Assembly: GCA_040757795.1 (NCBI GenBank)
Contig: JBFLWG010000030.1
Coordinates: forward strand, 1-11,878
DNA: 11,878 nucleotides
Source of the DNA: DYTO01 sp040757795
GTDB lineage: Archaea > Hadarchaeota > Hadarchaeia > Hadarchaeales > Hadarchaeaceae
Reading direction: 5' to 3'
Part shown: piece after piece, positions 6,786-11,878 of the stretch
Numbering within the stretch: position 1 is the first letter of the stretch
How the letters are laid out: the number at the start of each line of letters is the position of its first letter
The notes under the pieces: generated by a model
Database searches by the model: none
Told to the model about the DNA's origin: nothing
What the model saw: the letters and a program-made list of their open reading frames with translations, nothing else
Position numbers and translations under genes: made by a program

Positions 6786-6830
6786 GTAGCCTCTGATTTT
6801 ATCACCCGAAGTTCTAATAAAAGTGATGCG
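6786..6830. promoter_or_regulatory. 45-bp divergent promoter region
   Basis: This gap must hold promoters for both gch3 (minus) and mtaB (plus). TTTTAT at 6797-6802 could serve mtaB and CTTTTATTAG (minus, 6823-6814) gch3. Each would give a leader of only about 5-8 nt, so the two promoters overlap and may compete. Confidence 0.4.
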
Positions 6831-8105
6831 ATGCGAGTTTACTGCGAGACGTTCGGTTGCACGATGAACAGGGGTGACACTGAGGTCATGCTCGGGCAGC
6901 TGGCGGCAAGGGGGCACGAGCCGGTCGCGGACCCCCAGTTGGCGGACGTTCTGATAGTGAACACCTGCGCGGTGAAAGGGAAGACCCAGAGGAAGGTACT
7001 GCGGAGGCTGGCCGAGCTCAAGGCGGACAACGGGAAGCCGATAGTTGTGGCTGGCTGCCTCCCGCGCGTGGATTTTCCCTCTGTAGAGAAGCTGGGTTCA
7101 TTTGCGTGCATCACTTCCTGCCGAGCAGTTTCATCGATTGGAGAGATAGTCGAGAGAGTCCAGGCCGGAGATTCCAACCTGCAGATTTTGGAGCAGGCGC
7201 CATGTGAAAGGCCCCTGATGCCGAAAGCCAGAGGCAGCACAGTGAGTGCGATAGTGGCTATCTCCGAGGGATGTCTTTCCAGCTGCAGCTACTGCTCGGT
7301 CAGATTGGCGAGGGGAGGCCTGAAGAGCTACTCGCCGGACTCAATCGCGGAAGAAGTCAGACTCGCCCTCCACTCAGGCTGCAGGGAAATCAAGATTACA
7401 GCCCAGGACACGGCGGCTTACGGGGATGACATAAGATCGGATTTGCCTTCCCTCATCAACAGAATTTCTTCAATTCCAAAGGACTTCAAAATCCGCGTGG
7501 GGATGATGAACCCCTCGTTTGTAAAGCGGTTGTTACCAAACCTCATCGACGCATACAGAAGCGAGAAAGTGTACAAGTTCCTGCACCTGCCCGTCCAGAG
7601 TGGCGACGATGGTGTGTTGAGGTCCATGAGAAGAGGTTACACGGCCAGTGATTTTACAGAGGTAGTGGAAGAGTTCAGAGAGAATTTTGAGGATGTATAC
7701 CTATGTACGGACGTAATAGTTGGTTATCCTGGCGAGGGTGAGAAAGAGTTCAGACGCACTTTTGAGCTTATCAAGGCAGTCAGACCAAACAAGGTTAACA
7801 TCTCTCGCTTTTCCCCCATGCCGGGGACGGAAGCCGCCAGGATGCCGCGGCTGAACGGTAGGGAGGTGATCAAGCGATCCCGGCCGCTCGATGTGCTTGC
7901 CCACAAAATAGGGCGTGAGATAAACAGCACTTACATCGGGCAGGTGGAAAGGGCCCTGGTGGTGGAAGCCGGGAAGAAGGGTGGAAGCACGGCTAGGCTG
8001 CCCAACTACGCGCCTGTGGTCGTCCAGGGAGGAGTTCCAGGCGATTTTGTAAACGTAAAAATAGTCGGGGTGACATCCACATATCTGAAAGGGGTGCTAG
8101 TATGA
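6831..8105 (+). CDS. mtaB: tRNA N6-threonylcarbamoyladenosine(37) methylthiotransferase (MtaB / CDKAL1 type)
   Basis: Radical-SAM enzyme that adds a methylthio group to t6A37 of tRNAs reading ANN codons. The 424-residue protein has the three family domains. The N-terminal methylthiotransferase (UPF0004) part carries Cys10, Cys46 and Cys76, which hold the auxiliary 4Fe-4S cluster. The radical-SAM core has Cys148, Cys152 and Cys155 in CLSSCSYC and later LPVQSGDDGVLRSMRRGY. A TRAM domain occupies about 362-424. The pattern SRFSPMPGTEAA is typical of the archaeal/eukaryotic t6A branch. GTGAT lies 3 nt before the ATG. The stop overlaps the next gene as ATGA. The reaction uses two SAM, giving 5'-deoxyadenosine and SAH, both possible substrates of the deaminase at 661-1965. 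Confidence 0.93.
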   Translation: MRVYCETFGCTMNRGDTEVMLGQLAARGHEPVADPQLADVLIVNTCAVKGKTQRKVLRRLAELKADNGKPIVVAGCLPRVDFPSVEKLGSFACITSCRAVSSIGEIVERVQAGDSNLQILEQAPCERPLMPKARGSTVSAIVAISEGCLSSCSYCSVRLARGGLKSYSPDSIAEEVRLALHSGCREIKITAQDTAAYGDDIRSDLPSLINRISSIPKDFKIRVGMMNPSFVKRLLPNLIDAYRSEKVYKFLHLPVQSGDDGVLRSMRRGYTASDFTEVVEEFRENFEDVYLCTDVIVGYPGEGEKEFRRTFELIKAVRPNKVNISRFSPMPGTEAARMPRLNGREVIKRSRPLDVLAHKIGREINSTYIGQVERALVVEAGKKGGSTARLPNYAPVVVQGGVPGDFVNVKIVGVTSTYLKGVLV

Positions 8106-9460
8106 AAGTCCCATGCGCTTTGACGATAGCCGGCTCTGACTCGGGAGGTGGGGCAGGGATACAGGCGGATCTGAAGACTTTCGCCGCGTTTGGAGTCCAC
8201 GGCCTGTGCGTCGTCACAGCCGTAACAGCCCAAAACACCCTCGGAGTCTATGGCGTCCATGAGCTCCCGCCGGATTTCGTGGAGAAGCAGCTCGTCTCTG
8301 TGATGAAAGATTTCGATGTGAAGTGGGCTAAGACTGGGATGCTCCACAGCTCAAAGATCATTCAGACGGTCGGGAAGGGGGCGAAAAAGTACGGCTTGAA
8401 CCTTGTGGTGGACCCAGTGATGGCGGCCGCAAGCGGCTCGCAGCTGATGAAGGATGAAGCGCTCGACGCCCTGCTGAAGTTTGTTTCCGAAGCGGAGGTC
8501 GTCACCCCGAACATCCACGAGGCAGAGAGGATGGCCGGCCTGAAAATCCACTCATTGAATGACATGGAGAAGGCCGCGAGGGAAATCTCAAAGCTCGGCC
8601 CGCGCGCCGTCCTGGTCAAGGGCGGCCACCTCTCAAACAAAACCGTGACGGATGTGCTGTATCTCGGCGGCAGAACCAAGCGGTTCACCGGGCCTAGGGT
8701 CGGAGCAGGGATGACTCATGGCACAGGCTGCACATATTCCTCCGCGATAACAGCAGAGATGGCGAAGGGGAAAAGACTGGAAGATGCAGTTGCCAGCGCG
8801 AGGAATTTCATAACCCCCTCGATAAAAAACAGCTTGGAGGTGGGACACGGCGTGAGGCCTGTCAATCAAATGGTATCTCTAATCAAAGATGCTGAGGTGG
8901 GGAGTGCCCTAAGCGAGGTGTGGCGCGCCGCCGGGATGCTTGCAGACTCAAAAGAATTTGTCAGCCTGATTCCGCAGGTTGGCTCCAACATAGTGATGGC
9001 CTTGCCTTGGGCGGTGACGACTTCTGAAGTGGTTGGGTTGTCCGGCAGGATGGTCAGAGTGGGAGGCCGTCCAATTTTGACAGGCTTTCCAATGCTTGGT
9101 GGTTCTGCCCACGTCGCAAACATAGTAATCACAGCAAAGCGCCACGACCAAGCAGTAAGAGCTGGACTCAACATCCGCTACTCTCCCGAGCTGGTCAAGA
9201 TATGCAAAAAAATGGGGCTCTCAGTCGGGACGTTCAGCAGAGAAAAGGAGCCGCGCGGGGTGAAAACAATGATTTGGGGCACCGAGCAGGCCATCAGGCG
9301 GGCGGGGATTGTCCCACAGGTGATCTTCGACGAGGGTGGGAAGGGGAAGGAGGCCATGATCCGGCTTCTGGGAGGCTCCGCCGTGGAGGTAGCAAGCCTA
9401 GCACTGAAAATAGCCGGAAGAGCAAAGCATTTATCAGCAAAGATTAACCAAGCGGGGTGA
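8102..9460 (+). CDS. thiDN: Bifunctional hydroxymethylpyrimidine (phosphate) kinase / thiamine-phosphate synthase ThiDN
   Basis: Fusion of two thiamine enzymes in 452 residues. The ThiD kinase (about 1-260) shows AGSDSGGGAGIQADLKTF at 10-27, DPVMAA at 104-109, VTPNIHEAE at 134-142 and the anion-hole loop GTGC at 207-210; it makes HMP pyrophosphate. The ThiN domain (about 268-440) shows IPQVGSNIVMAL, GRMVRVGG, LGGSAHVANIV, RAGLNIRYS and FDEGGKGKEAMIRLLGG; it joins HMP-PP to the thiazole phosphate, replacing ThiE. This fusion is common in archaea. The start overlaps the mtaB stop by 4 nt and eS17 follows after 4 nt, so it sits in a tight operon. No thiC or thi4 is in the window, so its substrates may come from genes elsewhere or from salvage. 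Confidence 0.95.
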   Translation: MKVPCALTIAGSDSGGGAGIQADLKTFAAFGVHGLCVVTAVTAQNTLGVYGVHELPPDFVEKQLVSVMKDFDVKWAKTGMLHSSKIIQTVGKGAKKYGLNLVVDPVMAAASGSQLMKDEALDALLKFVSEAEVVTPNIHEAERMAGLKIHSLNDMEKAAREISKLGPRAVLVKGGHLSNKTVTDVLYLGGRTKRFTGPRVGAGMTHGTGCTYSSAITAEMAKGKRLEDAVASARNFITPSIKNSLEVGHGVRPVNQMVSLIKDAEVGSALSEVWRAAGMLADSKEFVSLIPQVGSNIVMALPWAVTTSEVVGLSGRMVRVGGRPILTGFPMLGGSAHVANIVITAKRHDQAVRAGLNIRYSPELVKICKKMGLSVGTFSREKEPRGVKTMIWGTEQAIRRAGIVPQVIFDEGGKGKEAMIRLLGGSAVEVASLALKIAGRAKHLSAKINQAG

Positions 9461-9464
9461 TGAA

Positions 9465-9659
9465 TTGGGCAGAGTAAGGCCAACTTACATAAAAAGAGCG
9501 GCGCGGCAGCTGATCGAGAACTACCCGGCGAGGCTATCGGGAGATTTCAGGCAGAACCGTTTGGTTGTGGACGAGCTTCTGCCCCAGTTGAACAAACCCC
9601 TCCGCAACAGAATCGCGGGTTATATAAGCACCCTTTTGAAAATCGGGAGGGAGGAATGA
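9465..9659 (+). CDS. rps17e: Small ribosomal subunit protein eS17
   Basis: The 64-residue protein begins MGRVRPTYIKRAARQLIENYP and has the family pattern of VVDELLPQLNKPLRNRIAGYIS, so it is eS17, found only in archaea and eukaryotes. The length is full for an archaeal member. The start is TTG at 9465, supported by GGTGAT 3 nt before it that straddles the thiDN stop. The last codons overlap the ferredoxin start by 4 nt. This gene is the best single marker that the window is archaeal. A ribosomal protein embedded among cofactor genes suggests a constitutive transcript. Confidence 0.95.
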   Translation: MGRVRPTYIKRAARQLIENYPARLSGDFRQNRLVVDELLPQLNKPLRNRIAGYISTLLKIGREE

Positions 9660-9835
9660 TGCCGCCAACAGTTGATTTGAAAAAGTGCCAGGGAGCCGGC
9701 TCGTGCGCCGAGGTATGCCCGACCAATGTAATCGACATCGTGAACGGCAAGGCGATAGTCGCTAGGCCGGCAGACTGCATCGAGTGCCGGGCCTGCGAGG
9801 CGTCATGCCCGCACAGCGCCATAAGTTTCCCCTAA
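9656..9835 (+). CDS. Small ferredoxin, probable 3Fe-4S/4Fe-4S (7Fe) type
   Basis: A 59-residue frame, from ATG at 9656 (a second ATG follows at once) to TAA at 9833-9835. Cysteines are Cys11, Cys17 and Cys21-Pro in the first half and Cys41, Cys44, Cys47 and Cys51-Pro in the second. The second set is a complete CxxCxxCxxxCP. In the first, the second cysteine is Ala14 (CQGAGSC), which in the family goes with a 3Fe-4S cluster or a labile 4Fe-4S site. Cluster ligands would be 11, 17 and 51 for the incomplete site and 21, 41, 44 and 47 for the complete one. Strong GGAGG sites lie 5-8 nt before the two ATGs. It overlaps eS17 by 4 nt. It probably carries electrons in the cytoplasm; the partner is unknown. 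Confidence 0.88.
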   Translation: MMPPTVDLKKCQGAGSCAEVCPTNVIDIVNGKAIVARPADCIECRACEASCPHSAISFP

Positions 9836-9958
9836 AGTTCAGCTCCTCAAGTTGGGGCCTTTTGAGCCATCATCTGAGCCTTCTTTAAACCACCGCGCCG
9901 ATTGTAGTTTGGTGGGAACCTGCGGCTAATAAATCTGGCGATGGCGGCGGTGATTTCC
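9836..9958 (+). promoter_or_regulatory. Intergenic region with possible TATA box
   Basis: Between the ferredoxin stop and the membrane-anchored gene, TTCTTTAAAC at about 9881-9890 could be a TATA element, placing a start near 9911. GGTGAT at 9949-9954 is a good ribosome site for GTG at 9959. CCTC-AAGTT-GGGG near 9844-9856 is a weak hairpin before a short T-run that might end the preceding operon. Confidence 0.3.
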
Positions 9959-10900
9959 GTGGAGTTCATCCTGTTGTCGCTTTCAATCCAGGCAAAATCA
10001 GCGTCCGAGCAGAACGGGCTCCTGATGTTTTCAGTCATGCTGTTACCGCTTGTTGTCGGCATAATTTCTTTGACTTGGACTCCCCCTCCCAAACCCGTTG
10101 CCAAACCCTCGCTTGAGCTGCGTCCTTTTACAATACCCAAACCAGGTGCGTCGCCGACCAAAGCCCCGAAGGCCGTAGCAAAGGCTGGCCCCGTGAAAAT
10201 CACAGAGGCCAAGCACTCGTGGGAGACGCCATTGGTCGTCAGGAGGGACACCCTTGCGGTGGGCGGCGGTGTCGGCCCAGTGGAAAAACCCAAACTCACT
10301 GAGGGGCTGGTCCCGAAAACCGTGGCCATTTTTTCAACTACCCCCACCAAACCTGTGCCATCCATCGTCCCCTCCGGAATTGTGAAACCTGAAGACGCTG
10401 GCCCCAAGGAAAAGTACGCGTCAATAGTGCCTCGCTCTGCGGGCGCGAAGACCCCGATTGCCAGCAGGCCTACGATAGTCCCACAGCTTACAGGAAAGTC
10501 TCAGGAGCAGCTTCCGAAGGTATCGCGGCGCTTGGAATTCCAAAAGGAAGAGAAGGTGAACTACGAGGCCTTGAAGGTAAAGGCAAAAGGGATGAAGTTC
10601 TCGCTGACGGGGTGGTGGCCCCTCGGCTGGTCCCGCGTCATAACAGACCCTGAGTTGCCCGCCCAGTTCTGGAAGCTCCAGGAGGGGCAGGTCGTCAGTG
10701 GAGTGCTCATGGGATATGACGTGGAAAGCAACCAGTATGTGGCATGGATGGCGAGGATTCAGGACGGCCTCTTTTCCGACGTCCATGAGATGGCCAGGTC
10801 AAACAACGAGCAAGACCTCATCAAGCGCGTGAAGGAGCTCCTGAAAGAGGTCGACCACAGGGAGGCCGAGCACGCGCACGAAGCCACAGAAGAAAAGTGA
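9959..10900 (+). CDS. Membrane-anchored protein with Pro/Lys-rich linker, function unknown
   Basis: I do not recognise this protein. From GTG 9959 it has 313 residues. It starts with hydrophobic EFILLSLSI, a short polar stretch, then a clear membrane helix (LLMFSVMLLPLVVGIISLTW). A long linker of roughly 160 residues follows, rich in Pro, Lys, Ala, Val and Thr with no predicted fold. The C-terminal 100 residues look globular (GWWPLGWSRVITDPELPAQF, then GVLMGYDVESNQYVAWMARIQDG) and end in a charged helix (QDLIKRVKELLKEVDHREAEHAHE). I prefer GTG 9959 over ATG 9941 because GGTGAT lies 4 nt before it and nothing similar precedes the ATG. It lies alone, convergent with the endonuclease gene 27 bp away. 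Confidence 0.7.
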   Translation: MEFILLSLSIQAKSASEQNGLLMFSVMLLPLVVGIISLTWTPPPKPVAKPSLELRPFTIPKPGASPTKAPKAVAKAGPVKITEAKHSWETPLVVRRDTLAVGGGVGPVEKPKLTEGLVPKTVAIFSTTPTKPVPSIVPSGIVKPEDAGPKEKYASIVPRSAGAKTPIASRPTIVPQLTGKSQEQLPKVSRRLEFQKEEKVNYEALKVKAKGMKFSLTGWWPLGWSRVITDPELPAQFWKLQEGQVVSGVLMGYDVESNQYVAWMARIQDGLFSDVHEMARSNNEQDLIKRVKELLKEVDHREAEHAHEATEEK

Positions 10901-10927
10901 TGGCCGCCACGACTCGAAATCCCGATT

Positions 10928-11506
10928 TTATCTAGCAGGAAGCTTGTACTTAAACTCGTTTAGAATGTATGGGCTGACGAGTTCTAAGAATCGCTTGTTG
11001 CACCGTTTGAGCACTCGCAAACGGTAGTATTCACCATCCCGGTTCAAAGTTGCGATTATGTGGTATCGTTTTAGAGCCTTTATCAAAAGAAGCTGACCTC
11101 GCGTGTTAAAACCCTGAGTGTTGAAGTATGCTGCGCCCCTACTTACACTGCCGTCGTCCATGTACCACACTGCAATCGCAAATGGCGTCAGAAACTTGGA
11201 GATTTTTTCTGGAACTATTTTCCGACCCCCTTTGTAAAAAAGATTGTAGAACTCTGTCAACTCGGAGTGTGTTTTTGTGGCGAGTTTGTAGTATTCTCGC
11301 TCACCAACATTATGGTAAATTTGTGGGCAAGCGAGCTCACCAAGCATCTTGTGTTTCCATTGAACATAGAACTTGCGTTTTGTGCTTTGAAGAAATTCAA
11401 ATACTACTTTGCTTCTGTGCGGGCGCAAGTGTCCGTCACCCAAGAGCGAACCGACGATGAGTTCTCTTTGGGGGTTTGTCAGCTTTTTTTCCATTTTTTC
11501 ATCCAC
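10928..11506 (-). CDS. LAGLIDADG homing endonuclease
   Basis: A 192-residue two-motif LAGLIDADG endonuclease that would fold as a pseudo-dimer and cut a long DNA target. Motif 1 is ELIVGSLLGDGHL (15-27, catalytic Asp24) and motif 2 is FAIAVWYMDDGS (109-120, catalytic Asp118). Each is followed by beta-rich DNA-binding sequence (VVFEFLQSTKRKFYVQWKHK; AAYFNTQGFNTRGQLLLIKAL), as in the LAGLIDADG_2 group that includes rRNA-intron enzymes. Both acidic residues are intact, so it may be active. The start is GTG at 11506, probably leaderless; ATG at 11494 is possible. It is more AT-rich than its neighbours, a sign of transfer. It lies 3' of 23S rRNA on the same strand, but not inside any intron visible here. 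Confidence 0.92.
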   Translation of the reverse strand: MDEKMEKKLTNPQRELIVGSLLGDGHLRPHRSKVVFEFLQSTKRKFYVQWKHKMLGELACPQIYHNVGEREYYKLATKTHSELTEFYNLFYKGGRKIVPEKISKFLTPFAIAVWYMDDGSVSRGAAYFNTQGFNTRGQLLLIKALKRYHIIATLNRDGEYYRLRVLKRCNKRFLELVSPYILNEFKYKLPAR

Positions 11507-11527
11507 TATTAAACTATCTCAACATCC

Positions 11528-11538
11528 ATATATCTAAA
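11528..11538 (-). promoter_or_regulatory. Probable TATA box of the homing endonuclease gene
   Basis: TTTAGATATAT on the minus strand, preceded by GG, stands with its centre about 26 nt before GTG 11506, which would make the transcript leaderless. It lies beyond the T-run after 23S, so the gene need not depend on rRNA readthrough. Confidence 0.5.
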
Positions 11539-11557
11539 CCAAGTCGTGGTTGGGTTT

Positions 11558-11565
11558 AAAAAAAA
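11558..11565 (-). terminator. T-run terminator of the 23S rRNA transcript
   Basis: Eight consecutive T on the minus strand about 45-55 nt past the expected 23S end. A T-run is the main archaeal termination signal, and none of the upstream rRNA sequence has one like it. Confidence 0.6.
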
Positions 11566-11611
11566 GTGATGCCGTGCAAAGGTCGTCCCAGCGCTTATCA
11601 GGCAATGAAAA
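11566..11611 (-). other. 23S 3' flank, possible processing-stem strand
   Basis: The segment between mature 23S and the T-run (TGATAAGCGCTGGGACGACC... on the minus strand) is GC-rich and unrelated to 5S or tRNA. Archaeal 23S precursors are cut at a bulge-helix-bulge in a stem formed by the two flanks. This would be the 3' strand; the 5' flank is outside the window. Confidence 0.35.
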
Positions 11612-11878
11612 TTTGGACTGTTAGTACCGGTGGGCTGAACACGTCGCCGAAGCTTCGTGCGTACACCCCCGGCCTATCAACGGGGTCTTCTAGCCCCTGC
11701 CCTTCACCAGAGACCCTTGCGGGCCTCTGGAATGGTGCCTATTTTTAGGGGTTGCTTCGGCCTTAGATGCTTTCAGGCCTTATCAACCAGCGCGTGGCTA
11801 CCCGGCCTGCCCTGTCGGACAGCCGGTAAACTAGAGGCGCCGGCATCCTGTTCCTCTCGTACTAGGGACGCCTTTCCC
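11612..11878 (-). rRNA. 23S ribosomal RNA, 3' end (partial)
   Basis: The minus strand contains the sarcin-ricin loop (AGTACGAGAGGAA, 11863-11851) followed by the conserved domain VI sequence: TGATAAGGCCTGAAAGCATCTAAG, written here only as TGATAAGG...GAAAGCATCTAAG, then GTTCAGC and CCGGTACTAA near the end. The distance from the loop to the 3' end is about 240 nt, as in E. coli. The exact 3' end is uncertain by about 10 nt. No intron interrupts the visible 267 nt. The rest of the gene runs off the window. No 5S rRNA or tRNA follows it before the endonuclease gene. Confidence 0.93.

Noticed and set aside
6786..6917. N-terminal extension of GTP cyclohydrolase III
   Set aside because: It would overlap the start of mtaB, and the family begins exactly at MKKIQ with GAGG before it.
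8040..8101. TPP riboswitch upstream of thiDN
   Set aside because: There is no untranslated space: the thiDN start overlaps the mtaB stop, and no TPP-riboswitch core is visible.
9847..10407. A 186-codon minus-strand frame opposite the membrane-anchored gene
   Set aside because: It is low in complexity opposite the Pro-rich linker, no ribosome site was found, and it conflicts with the plus-strand frame, which has a membrane helix, a good GGTGAT site and a globular end. Its last 40 residues look protein-like, so some doubt remains.
11566..11748. A 60-codon plus-strand frame at the right end
   Set aside because: It is opposite 23S rRNA and has no ribosome site.
1..11878. CRISPR array, IS element or tRNA gene
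   Set aside because: I saw no regularly spaced repeats, transposase motifs or T-loop sequences in a cloverleaf context.

Overview
The window is archaeal chromosomal DNA, fairly GC-rich. The evidence is an eS17 ribosomal protein, a GTP cyclohydrolase III, a fused ThiD-ThiN thiamine enzyme, an archaeal-type tRNA methylthiotransferase, archaeal-style TATA elements, and ribosome binding sites resembling GGTGAT or GGAGG that complement a 16S tail ending in CACCTCC. I cannot place it more finely. A bacterial-type MetRS and a 23S gene with no 5S immediately behind it would fit a DPANN or early-branching euryarchaeal lineage, but that is inference.

Layout. (1) 1-2420, minus strand: the N-terminal half of S-adenosylhomocysteine hydrolase, cut by the window edge, overlaps by 4 nt the gene of a SAH/MTA/5'-deoxyadenosine deaminase. 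Upstream of these is a small four-helix membrane protein. (2) 2525-5504, plus strand: methionyl-tRNA synthetase of single-zinc bacterial type, a cysteine-rich DUF3795-like protein and a PHP-domain phosphoesterase. (3) 5398-5990: a run of three inverted repeats across the end of the PHP gene. It is followed by a minus-strand two-gene unit, a 59-residue zinc-ribbon protein overlapping a ribbon-helix-helix regulator. The promoter of that unit holds a tandem 10-bp repeat with an 11-bp period. (4) 6024-6785, minus strand: GTP cyclohydrolase III, divergent from (5) 6831-9835, plus strand: MtaB-type methylthiotransferase, ThiDN, eS17 and a 7Fe-type ferredoxin, joined by overlaps or gaps of a few bases. 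(6) 9959-10900: a membrane-anchored protein with a long Pro/Lys-rich linker. (7) 10928-11506, minus strand: a LAGLIDADG homing endonuclease that appears to have its own promoter, lying just past (8) the 3' end of 23S rRNA (minus strand, about 11612 to the window end).

Much of the window is housekeeping. The first pair handles waste products of SAM chemistry, probably through S-inosylhomocysteine. The methylthiotransferase consumes two SAM per product and so yields both 5'-deoxyadenosine and SAH, which the deaminase family accepts. The ferredoxin is a possible electron source for the radical-SAM enzyme, though the link is only positional. GTP cyclohydrolase III starts riboflavin and deazaflavin synthesis, and ThiDN makes thiamine phosphate.

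The parts that look least routine are the zinc-ribbon/RHH unit with its repeat operator, the hairpin cluster next to it, the endonuclease gene outside any visible intron, and the unrecognised membrane-anchored protein. I did not find a clear new defence or mobile system. The zinc-ribbon/RHH unit is the best candidate for something undescribed.
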